From Onstottus_B arcticum (GTDB lineage Bacteria; Acidobacteriota; Blastocatellia; UBA7656), in the NCBI GenBank assembly GCA_038040485.1, contig JBBPIE010000016.1:1-64000 (forward strand): a DNA stretch of 64,000 nucleotides. The letters run 5' to 3'. The position numbers were made by a program, and so were the translations under genes. Every line of letters starts with the position of its first letter. Position 1 is the stretch's first letter. The notes beneath the pieces are model-generated. The model worked only from the letters and a program-made list of their open reading frames with translations. It searched no databases and had not been told where the DNA came from. Positions 37,067 through 44,649 of this stretch are shown in pieces.

Positions 37067-37894
37067 GCATGCAGGGAAGACGTTATGCGCGGCTACACAC
37101 GCGAGCTTGCCGCGGCGCTGAACGTGGTTGGCTTGATGAACATCCAGTTTGCGATCTGGCGCGACGCGGTGTACGTGCTCGAAGTGAATCCTCGCGCATC
37201 GAGGACCGTTCCATTCGTGTCAAAAGCCACAGGGGTTCCGCTTGCGGAGATCGCCGCGAAGCTGATGGTCGGCCGCAAGCTCTCGGAGTTCAATCTGCCT
37301 GACGAGCTGACGGTCGATCGCTTCTACGTCAAGTCGCCGGTCTTTCCATTCGTGAAGTTCCCGGGCGTCGATCCGATACTCGGGCCGGAGATGCGGTCGA
37401 CGGGCGAAGTGATGGGCGTAGCTGAAAGCTTCGGCGCGGCGTTCTTAAAAGCCCAGCAAGGCGCGGGCACTCGATTGCCTAGCGAAGGCGCGGTGTTTAT
37501 CAGCGTCAACGATCAGGACAAACGAGGCGTGCTCGAGCTGGCTCGGAGTTTTCACGAGCTGGGCTTCAAGCTAGTAGCGACTCGCGGCACACAGAGACGT
37601 CTCGAGGCTGAAGGCTTGCCGTGCGGGTTTGTCTACAAAGTGAACGAAGGCCGCCCGAACATCACCGACCTCATTCGCAGCAAGCAGATCAGCTTGATCA
37701 TCAACACGCCGCTTGGAAGGACTTCGTTTTACGACGAGCGCGAAATCCGCCGCGCCGCGATTCAGTATTCAGTGCCGTGCGTGACTACGATGACCGGCGC
37801 GCTCGCAACCATAGCCGCAATCCGCTCGCTGAAGGAAGAAGAGCTTCAAGTGCGAAGCCTTCAGGAGTATCACGCCCAAGCTGCTACCAAGTAA
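37067..37894 (+). pseudogene. carB: 3' fragment of carbamoyl-phosphate synthase large subunit
   Basis: About 275 residues match only the C-terminal quarter of CarB (about 1070 residues). It starts at the end of the second ATP-grasp domain (RGYTRELAAALNVVGLMNIQ, VLEVNPRASRTVPFVSKATG). It continues through EMRSTGEVMGVAESFGAAF into a complete MGS-like allosteric domain (GAVFISVNDQDKRGVLELAR) and the normal C terminus. In frame upstream there is a stop at 37064-37066, and no trace of the other three quarters is seen in the 300 bases before it. This is either a truncated pseudogene left by a rearrangement or a mis-join. The surviving frame is undamaged, so the break is recent or the fragment is still expressed. 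Confidence 0.85.
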
Positions 37895-37936
37895 GTCGAG
37901 CGCGCGGTCACCCCGCAATAGGAGGTTCGGACTAAA

Positions 37937-38100
37937 AGCTCTTAGGGTTCTTCGGTCTTTGTGGCCTCTATGACCTGACGAATGGAATCGATGACGAACT
38001 CAGGCTGACCGCGTGAATCAAGTGGCCGCTCTTCTCGGCAAAGACATGTTTGCTTCGGCTTGAACGTCGCGCTGACACTATTCTGCTTGCGCGGGGAATA
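37937..38100 (-). pseudogene. Decayed C-terminal fragment of an alpha/beta hydrolase
   Basis: On the minus strand one frame reads SKHVFAEKSGHLIH, the end of an alpha/beta hydrolase including the catalytic His. After a one-base shift the next frame reads RGQPEFVIDSIRQVIEATK and a stop, the normal final helix. Nothing upstream of it belongs to a hydrolase; it abuts the stop of the following gene at 38104. It is a remnant of about 50 codons with at least one frameshift. Confidence 0.55.
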
Positions 38101-38103
38101 GGA

Positions 38104-39288
38104 TCAAGTTGTTGGCAAGACTTCGTCTAAGTAGAAGTGGCCCGCCCTTTCGAACCCCTTCACGGTTACTCGCTCTTCATAGTACGGTTGCACCACGTCT
38201 TTCATTAGGGCGATTGGTACTTCGATCTTATGCGTGGCTCCTGTTTCAGGCACCGTCAGCTTTACCGTACCGTATTTGCGGGCTTTTCCTTTTTTCGAGA
38301 CTCGTTTCGATCTCGGGGTATTAGCGTAGGTCAGAATACCCTCCAGGGTCACGGGCGGCATCGGCTTACGCTCCGACTGTTCGATGAGTTCGGAGGGTTC
38401 AATCGGAGTCTCTAGTTGTTCTCGACTCTTTCTCAGGGCAACTGGTTTCTCACGCCCGTTGACAATGTGGTTGAACCCTACAAGCTTGATTGCGTCGCCA
38501 TCTGGAGCTATCTTCTTCGCGAGCGCAACGAAGTTCGCGTAATAGTCCTCATCGTCAATGCGCTCTCTTAGCCTATGAGGTTCGGTACCTTCAAGTATTT
38601 CAAAGCAACTCATAACCTCATCTATCACGATAGCTGGTTCCAATGCCTTGTGCTCGCTGGATTCGGCGAACAGCGCCAGTTGCGGCTCAGGCCGCCCCAG
38701 TTGGAATTCAACAGCAAAGCTGCTTCGGTGGAAAGCATTGACATACACTCCATATTTTTCTTTGATATCTCTATCCACTCCGCCACTTAATCTATAGTCT
38801 TGTCCGAGCAGTCGTTCGACGGTCCGGTAAAACAGCACCTTCACCGTCTCCATTCTTAGCATTAGATGGTCGACAAGAGTCCGACCGTAAGAGGTGGCAT
38901 TGCCAGAAAGAGACATCAGCCAGCGGTCCTCCGCTAACTCTATCCCCTTAGCCTCGAGGTGACGCATGAAGTTAATCTCGTCATACAGATTCTTCAATTC
39001 CGCTTTGACCTCGGGAGGCGGATAACCAGAAAGGCCGTACGCGACTAGTCGATCCGCGGTGTCGAATTCGCCTGCGTTGTAAGCCAGCGAAGCTGCACTG
39101 CGATAAAGCACAGATCGAGAGGGCTCGGATTCCCCTACCGCCGGAAGCAATGACGCCGCTTGCTGCTCAAGAGCGAGCGCCTCCAAGAAGAGCCCTTTCG
39201 CGGTTTCCATTTCGCCCTTGTTGCGATACAAGAAAGCGCTCTCAGCCAGGTCCATCGCCTTTGGGTGGAGATCATTCACTGTCGTCAT
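38104..39288 (-). CDS. Unrecognised protein with TPR-like N terminus, gene B of a two-gene module
   Basis: A 394-residue soluble protein. The first 110 residues are helical and TPR-like (HPKAMDLAESAFLYRNKGEM, SVLYRSAASLAYNAGEFDTA). A middle alpha/beta region follows (RLLGQDYRLSGGVDRDIKEK, SFAVEFQLGRP, AIVIDEVMSCFEILEG). The C terminus is basic with two beta segments (KARKYGTVKLTVPE, YEERVTVKGFERAGHFYLDE). I do not recognise a named domain. It overlaps the end of the upstream gene by 17 bp on the same strand, so the two are translated together. It sits in an accessory zone next to two gene fragments and two DUF433 genes, which suggests a mobile stress or defence function; that is inference. 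Confidence 0.75.
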   Translation of the reverse strand: MTTVNDLHPKAMDLAESAFLYRNKGEMETAKGLFLEALALEQQAASLLPAVGESEPSRSVLYRSAASLAYNAGEFDTADRLVAYGLSGYPPPEVKAELKNLYDEINFMRHLEAKGIELAEDRWLMSLSGNATSYGRTLVDHLMLRMETVKVLFYRTVERLLGQDYRLSGGVDRDIKEKYGVYVNAFHRSSFAVEFQLGRPEPQLALFAESSEHKALEPAIVIDEVMSCFEILEGTEPHRLRERIDDEDYYANFVALAKKIAPDGDAIKLVGFNHIVNGREKPVALRKSREQLETPIEPSELIEQSERKPMPPVTLEGILTYANTPRSKRVSKKGKARKYGTVKLTVPETGATHKIEVPIALMKDVVQPYYEERVTVKGFERAGHFYLDEVLPTT

Positions 39289-39841
39289 CTTTCAACACCA
39301 TTGTCGCATAGGGCTGACCAAACTCAACCACGATTATGTACACCGGAAACGTATGGTCTGTCGGCCTCGTTTGACGAAGCTTGTCTCTAACTCGCCCTTC
39401 TACTGTATTCGATTGGGTCTCAGTCATGATACCGCTGATCTCTAATCTACCCGCTCTGTGAAATGGCTCATTAGGTTTTCTATTCTTGAACCCGAGCCAG
39501 TAGTCAATGCCGGTAGTAGTGATGGCTCGTTCGATGGCATCATATGGGCCTCTGCCAACAGAGATCAAAAGGGCTACGGCTTCAGCGCCATACTCCGTTG
39601 CGTCGTCTCTGTTGTAACTACGACGAACGTCCTGTTCGTTTAGCGCATCTTCTCGCCATCGGACAATGTAGAATTCTGAGTCCTTACCGTGTAAGACGTT
39701 GAGCCTCACGCCATTCTTATGATTACAGTGAAGCAGCGCCCACACACAGGTCTCCATAAGATGCTTGGCCTTACCTTCCGAGACTTGAGCCACGTCTCGA
39801 ATTCTATCAAGGCTTAGAGTAGGAAAACCCGCTTCATCCAT
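39272..39841 (-). CDS. Unrecognised protein, gene A of a two-gene module
   Basis: A 189-residue protein. MDEAGFPTLSLDRIRDVAQ and VSEGKAKHLMETCVWALLHC form a helical N terminus. The core TTTGIDYWLGFKNRKP, AGRLEISGIMTETQSN and VYIIVVEFGQP is strongly patterned: an Asp after a small hydrophobic strand, then an E-x-S-G strand and a V-V-E-F-G strand. That order recalls PD-(D/E)xK nuclease folds, but the catalytic Lys is not obvious, so this is only a suggestion. ATG 39841 is chosen because GAGG is 8 nt upstream; the frame is open 64 codons further but the extra part looks non-coding. Its stop lies 17 bp inside gene B. Confidence 0.7.
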   Translation of the reverse strand: MDEAGFPTLSLDRIRDVAQVSEGKAKHLMETCVWALLHCNHKNGVRLNVLHGKDSEFYIVRWREDALNEQDVRRSYNRDDATEYGAEAVALLISVGRGPYDAIERAITTTGIDYWLGFKNRKPNEPFHRAGRLEISGIMTETQSNTVEGRVRDKLRQTRPTDHTFPVYIIVVEFGQPYATMVLKDDDSE

Positions 39842-40089
39842 CCCATAGTCCTCAGATCTTTTCGAACGAGATTGTTTGTCAGTGCCAAATCCAAGGGACG
39901 CAAATGCTGCGCACGCGACGCGTACTATATCATTTCGAAAAGGCCTGTCAATCAAGACCGGTTTTAGCGATACACTGACGCTTCGCACGAAGACTGGTTG
40001 GGGCTGCAACGGTGTAGTTCTGAAGGATTCCACGAGGCCGTTTCAAGGAGACAGCCGCTGTTCACGACGCTAGGCTGAAGGGAGCGCCT

Positions 40090-40389
40090 TCAGGCGTGCA
40101 ATTGTTCAGTCAAGTAGTGCTCGCGGGCCAATCGTTCATACTCTGCGTCTTCGGCTGCTATCTCGGACTCTACGGCTTCGCGGTTGGCGTGATAGTAAGC
40201 AAGCGCGGCGTAGACTTGGGCTAACGAGAGGTGCCCGATTCGTTCCGCGATCTCTTCCGGCATCAACCCGAGTTTGTGCCAAACTACGATGCGCTGAACA
40301 GTCACGCCGGTCTCTGCGATGATTGGACGGCCCCCATGAATTCCCGGTTCCTGGGTGATCAACGCGCCGATATCAAACTGCGTAGCCAT
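40090..40389 (-). CDS. DUF433 protein
   Basis: A 99-residue protein with the DUF433 core HGGRPIIAETGVTVQRIVVW, and then GLMPEEIAERIGHLSLAQVYAAL, a winged-helix-like DNA-binding fold. GGAG precedes the ATG. DUF433 proteins are often the antitoxin partner of DUF5615 PIN-like nucleases. Here no such toxin follows; instead a second DUF433 gene lies 15 bp upstream. The C-terminal helix ESEIAAEDAEYERLAREHYL would be the toxin-binding part. Confidence 0.88.
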   Translation of the reverse strand: MATQFDIGALITQEPGIHGGRPIIAETGVTVQRIVVWHKLGLMPEEIAERIGHLSLAQVYAALAYYHANREAVESEIAAEDAEYERLAREHYLTEQLHA

Positions 40390-40404
40390 AAACTTTCTCC
40401 AGTC

Positions 40405-40716
40405 TCAGACGCTCGTCATCTGGCGGCGGCGTTCGGCCATCTTCTGATAAAACATAGGATCAGCCTTTCGAGCTGCTTCCCGCTTAGCCTCATAGTCGGT
40501 GTCGCCTTGTTTGATGTATTCGTCGATCTCGTCCTGATGATCCAGGTAGTACGCGATAGCTCCATACACCTGTTCGAGAGTGAGCACCGGAAATGACTGC
40601 ATGATGCTTTCGGGCGAGTCGCCATTCCAAAAGCCGTAGACAATGGAATCAAGCGACACCCGCGTGTCCGCGACCCTGTATGCTTCGCCAACTTGCTCGA
40701 CGTATTCTTTGCTCAT
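40405..40716 (-). CDS. DUF433 protein
   Basis: A 103-residue protein. EQVGEAYRVADTRVSLDSIV, FWNGDSPESIMQSFPVLTLE and QVYGAIAYYLDHQDEIDEYI fit the DUF433 fold. Its sequence clearly differs from its neighbour, so the pair is not a recent duplicate. The two are 15 bp apart and probably cotranscribed. No toxin ORF is seen on either side. Confidence 0.88.
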   Translation of the reverse strand: MSKEYVEQVGEAYRVADTRVSLDSIVYGFWNGDSPESIMQSFPVLTLEQVYGAIAYYLDHQDEIDEYIKQGDTDYEAKREAARKADPMFYQKMAERRRQMTSV

Positions 40717-40956
40717 AACGCCTCCGTGAGTCGCGTCTCATCGGTTCAATTCTGGAGACTATCACACGCTATTCGCAGGACAAAACTGCGCAGTGAAGGA
40801 GTCACCGTCAACGATTGGGCTTGAGACCTTGCTCTAACACGGCTATCACCCGCGCGGGTTGAACTGAAAGAAACCCACTCGGCCGGGGTTTGCCTCGCGC
40901 GTCTTCATCTCGTAATCTTACGGCCTCGCGATGGAGAGAATAGAGGACGAGCACGA

Positions 40957-42243
40957 ATGATCCAGCATTTTGTTTCGGCGGCGGGATTCTTGGTCTTTGC
41001 AGGAATTGCGTGGCTGCTCTCGACTGACCGCCGAAGGGTCGCTTGGAAGACAGTCGCTTGGGGACTCTCGCTGCAGCTTGCGATTGGGTTGCTGATCTTC
41101 AAGCTCCCGGTTACGCATCGAGTGTTTCTGTGGTTGAACGATGCGGTGCTGGCGTTGCTCAGCGCGTCGAAAGCGGGCACGTCGTTCTTGTTCGGTCCCC
41201 TTGCTGCAAGCCCCGGCGAGCCAGGCTCGATAGGCTTCATCCTCATCTTCCAGGTTCTCCCGGTAGCCATCTTCTTCTCGGCTTTCACGGCTACGTTGTA
41301 TCACCTCAGAGTGTTGCAGTGGGTCGTGCATCTCTTCGCCAAAGTATTTCACCGCACGCTTGGAATCAGCGGAGCCGAAGCGCTCTGCGGCGCCGCGAAC
41401 ATTTTTGTCGGAGTCGAGTCGTCGCTCGTAATCAGGCCTTATCTGGACAAGATGACTCGATCCGAGCTGCTGTCGGTCCTGACCACTGGAATGGCGACCG
41501 TAGCATCGAGCACGCTTGGAATCTATGTGGCGTTTCTGACCGGAGTGTTTCCCGAAATCGCCGGCCATCTGTTGTCGGCGTCGGTGCTTTCGATACCGGC
41601 GGCGTTCGTCGTAGCCAAGCTGCTGGTTCCCGAGACCGGCAAACCCGAGACGCTTTTGGGCGTGCCTCCCGAAGACGAGTCGGCGCGGGCGGGCAACCTG
41701 ATGAGCGCGATCATCCAGGGTGCGATGGACGGATTGAAGCTTGCGGCGGGCATCTCGGCGGTGCTGATTGCGGTGCTGGGGTTGGTGGCGCTTGGCGACA
41801 AAGCGCTCGCGCTCGGCAGCTCGTGGGTGGGAATGAGCGAGCCGCTCTCGTTGGTGAGGATCCTGAGCTGGGTGTTCTACCCGTTCTCGTATTTGCTGGG
41901 GCTGAAGCCGGAAGACGTTCCGGTTGCTTCGCGATTGTTGGGCGAGCGAGTGATCCTCACCGAAGTCGTCTCCTACCAGGATCTCTCGCAACTGATCGCC
42001 AACGGAACGGTGACCGATCCACGCACGGTTGTGATATTGAGTTATGCGCTGTGCGGGTTTGCGCATGTAGCGTCGGTGGCTATCTTTGTTGGCGGGACAG
42101 CAGCGCTTGCGCCCTCACGGCGAGACGACCTGGCCGCGCTTGGATGGCGAGCGTTGCTTGCGGCGACGTTGGCTACGCTTATGACGGCATGCGTCGCGGG
42201 AATCTTCAGCACCGGCGAGTCGGTCACGATTTTGAATCAGTAG
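40957..42243 (+). CDS. nupC: Concentrative nucleoside transporter
   Basis: A 428-residue inner-membrane protein of the NupC/CNT family, importing nucleosides with H+ or Na+. LQVLPVAIFFSAFTATLYHL, GAANIFVGVESSLVIRPYLD (with the conserved E-S/A-P-x-L-like segment), MTRSELLSVLTTGMATVASS and LSYALCGFAHVASVAIFVGG are all in family order. GAGG precedes the ATG. It could feed the purine salvage enzyme Hpt-like protein encoded about 9 kb downstream. Confidence 0.94.
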   Translation: MIQHFVSAAGFLVFAGIAWLLSTDRRRVAWKTVAWGLSLQLAIGLLIFKLPVTHRVFLWLNDAVLALLSASKAGTSFLFGPLAASPGEPGSIGFILIFQVLPVAIFFSAFTATLYHLRVLQWVVHLFAKVFHRTLGISGAEALCGAANIFVGVESSLVIRPYLDKMTRSELLSVLTTGMATVASSTLGIYVAFLTGVFPEIAGHLLSASVLSIPAAFVVAKLLVPETGKPETLLGVPPEDESARAGNLMSAIIQGAMDGLKLAAGISAVLIAVLGLVALGDKALALGSSWVGMSEPLSLVRILSWVFYPFSYLLGLKPEDVPVASRLLGERVILTEVVSYQDLSQLIANGTVTDPRTVVILSYALCGFAHVASVAIFVGGTAALAPSRRDDLAALGWRALLAATLATLMTACVAGIFSTGESVTILNQ

Positions 42244-42312
42244 ACTTGCTGTCCTCCAGCCGAAACGATTAGGTGTCGGAGCTTCCGTCGGAAGCGCCGC
42301 AGCGGGGTTTAC

Positions 42313-42511
42313 GCTGGCCGCGTAGCGCGCCTCCTATCGATAGTTAGCCCAACCGGAGCCTCGCCTTGGCCGCTTTAGCGGCTACCTGAATCCCAAGACG
42401 CACTATGGGACGGGAGGCGTATTAGCCGCGTTTCATCCGGAGGTAGCCGCTACGCGGCCCGGCGTCTTCTTTTTTGCACCAACCTATCGATAGGTGACCG
42501 CTATGCGGCCC
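42313..42511. repeat. Second GGCCGCGTAGCGG repeat cluster
   Basis: Degenerate copies of the element found at 16584-16837. A direct copy with CTATCGATAG occurs at 42315-42345, and a copy GGCCGCTTTAGCGGCTACCT at 42368. Inverted copies AGGTAGCCGCTACGCGGCC (42441-42459) and CTATCGATAGGTGACCGC (42484 on) follow. The direct-then-inverted order is the same as in the first cluster. The region has no gene. Confidence 0.82.
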
Positions 42512-42797
42512 GGGCTTTTTCAAAACTGCACGACTGCACGACTCTGACCATCTCCTGAAGTTGATCCGACTTTCGACGGCGTTCGTTCAGACTCGCGATT
42601 CGGGGACCTGTTAAGGCGTGACGGCTTGGAACAGTGACACTCACGCACGTATCGGCGGGGTTCGTTTCCTGAGAAGCAAAAAGAGGAATCAGCCGTCGGC
42701 AAGCTTGTCCTTATCACCAGTTTTAGATAAAAGAAATGAAGCTGTCCAGACTTCTTTCCGAACTGTGCAGTCTAAGCAGCTACGAGGTAATCCATCA

Positions 42798-44012
42798 ATG
42801 TCGAACAAGAGCGCAGAACAAAGTTCAGTTTTGGTCACTCTGGCCTCGATAGTCTTACTTCTAACAACATCGACAACTACCAGCTTCGCGCGAACAGTTG
42901 GTTCCGCATCGCGCGCTTCTGAGATTCGCGCTTTGGCCGCGCAGACTCTTCGCGACATTGAATATGCTCGCTTAGGCAATGAGTCGCTCAAGCTGGATTT
43001 GTACCTGCCCGAAGACGAGGGCCCATTCCCTCTAATCATCTGGGTTCACGGCGGCGGTTGGACTTCAGGCGACAAAGCGCTAAGCCCGAACGGCGCGCAA
43101 GTTCGACAGACCACACGCGGGTACGCCGTAGCAAGTATCAACTATCGCCTGAGTCAGCAAGCGAAGTTTCCCGCTCAGATTGAAGATTGCAAAGCAGCCG
43201 TCCGATGGCTCCGCGCGCACGCGGCTCAGTATGATCTCGACCCTGCGCGCTTCGCGGCTTGGGGCGCATCGGCGGGAGGTCACCTGGTCGCTTTGATGGG
43301 CACTTCCGGCGAAGTCAGCGAGCTTGAAGGCGAAGGCAATCTGGATTATTCCAGTCGCGTGCAGGCGGTAGTTGATTGGTTCGGCCCGACTGACCTGCTC
43401 AGAATGTCAGTCGATTCGCTTCCGTTCCCCTGCAACGTTCTCGATCATGATTCGCCTTTTTCTCCTGAGTCACGATTGATAGGCTGCGCGATTCAGGCTT
43501 GCCAGGACCAGACCGAGCGAGCGAATCCTATCCAGTACGTAAGCGCAGATGATCCTCCATTTCTGATTATGCACGGCACGGACGACTGCCTGGTTGGGCC
43601 CCCGCAGAGCCAGCGCCTCCGTGACGCGCTCGCAGCCGCGGGCGCGGAAGTGAGTTTGAAATTTATTGAAGGCGCAGGTCACGGTGGGAGCGAGTTTGAC
43701 AACGCTGAAAACCGCGACCTTGTGGAAGGTTTCCTGGATCGGCACCTCTCGGAACAAGTTGTTTCTATAAATATCACAGCGGCTTCGGTCAGCGGCAAGA
43801 AGTTGTTCGTTTACGGCGAGAACTTCGGCGGCGGCGCAGTGATCCTGCTGGATGGAAAGAAGCAGAAGACAGCGAACGACGACCAAAATCCGACGACGGT
43901 TTTGATCGGCAAGAAGGCAGGCAAGACGATATCCCACGGGCAGACGGTTACTTTACAGGTAAGGAACCCGGACGGCAGACTATCGGAAGCGTTCAGCTTC
44001 ACGCGGCCTTAA
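42798..44012 (+). CDS. Secreted alpha/beta hydrolase (esterase/lipase) with IPT-like C-terminal domain
   Basis: A 404-residue protein with an N-terminal signal segment (VLVTLASIVLLLTTSTTTS). LIIWVHGGGWTSGDKA provides the oxyanion HGGGW motif. WGASAGGHLVALMG is the nucleophile elbow, MHGTDDCLVGPPQSQR carries the acid and GAGHGGSEF the catalytic His. This is the BD-FAE/hormone-sensitive lipase-like group. The last 85 residues (VSGKKLFVYGENFGGGAVIL, then HGQTVTLQVRNPDG) form an Ig-like IPT/TIG sandwich not found in most relatives. ATG 42798 follows GAGG; the frame is open 60 codons upstream. Confidence 0.87.
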   Translation: MSNKSAEQSSVLVTLASIVLLLTTSTTTSFARTVGSASRASEIRALAAQTLRDIEYARLGNESLKLDLYLPEDEGPFPLIIWVHGGGWTSGDKALSPNGAQVRQTTRGYAVASINYRLSQQAKFPAQIEDCKAAVRWLRAHAAQYDLDPARFAAWGASAGGHLVALMGTSGEVSELEGEGNLDYSSRVQAVVDWFGPTDLLRMSVDSLPFPCNVLDHDSPFSPESRLIGCAIQACQDQTERANPIQYVSADDPPFLIMHGTDDCLVGPPQSQRLRDALAAAGAEVSLKFIEGAGHGGSEFDNAENRDLVEGFLDRHLSEQVVSINITAASVSGKKLFVYGENFGGGAVILLDGKKQKTANDDQNPTTVLIGKKAGKTISHGQTVTLQVRNPDGRLSEAFSFTRP

Positions 44013-44081
44013 CAGGTCTTATCAGGATTAGAATTAAGCGGATCTTGCACACCGCACACCAGCAATGCAAGACTGGCATCC

Positions 44082-44531
44082 ATGCGCGCAGTCGTTCAGC
44101 GAGTGACCAAGGCCCGCGTTGACGTCGGCGCCGAGACTGTTGGCGAAATCGACGCCGGCCTTCTCGTGTTACTGGGTGTGGCACGTGATGATGCGAGCGA
44201 GGACGCGGACTATCTTGCCGACAAGATCATCAACCTGCGCATCTTCGCGGACGACGAAGGCAAGATGAACCGGTCGCTGCTCGACACCGGCGGTTCAATG
44301 CTTGCCGTTTCTCAGTTCACGCTTTACGGCGACACGAGAAAAGGACGCCGTCCTTCCTTTATCGAAGCTGCCGAACCCGAGAAGGCCAATTCGCTTTACG
44401 AGTACTTCGTGGGAGGCGCGCGATCGCTCGGAGTGAAGGTCGAGACAGGTGTGTTTCAAGCGATGATGAAGGTGAGCCTGACTAACGATGGGCCGGTGAC
44501 TATCTTGATCGATAGTCGAAAGCTGTTTTGA
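44082..44531 (+). CDS. dtd: D-aminoacyl-tRNA deacylase
   Basis: A 149-residue enzyme that removes D-amino acids from mischarged tRNA. The N terminus MRAVVQRVTKARVDV is diagnostic, SQFTLYGDTRKGRRPSFIEA is the signature loop, and NDGPVTILIDS carries the Gly-cisPro active site. The length is as expected. Confidence 0.97.
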   Translation: MRAVVQRVTKARVDVGAETVGEIDAGLLVLLGVARDDASEDADYLADKIINLRIFADDEGKMNRSLLDTGGSMLAVSQFTLYGDTRKGRRPSFIEAAEPEKANSLYEYFVGGARSLGVKVETGVFQAMMKVSLTNDGPVTILIDSRKLF

Positions 44532-44649
44532 CACTCAACGCCAGCATATCCGAAATCACTCGAAAGGTTCTCTTCTTAATCGCCGGTGTGAATTGCGCGA
44601 GTGTTTGTACAGTGATCCGTCGCCTGGGTTGCTTTCGCGCTCCAGCAGT

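Noticed and set aside
40918..42066. 382-residue open frame on the minus strand
   Set aside because: It is antisense to the nucleoside transporter and is Arg/Gln-rich without pattern, typical of a shadow.
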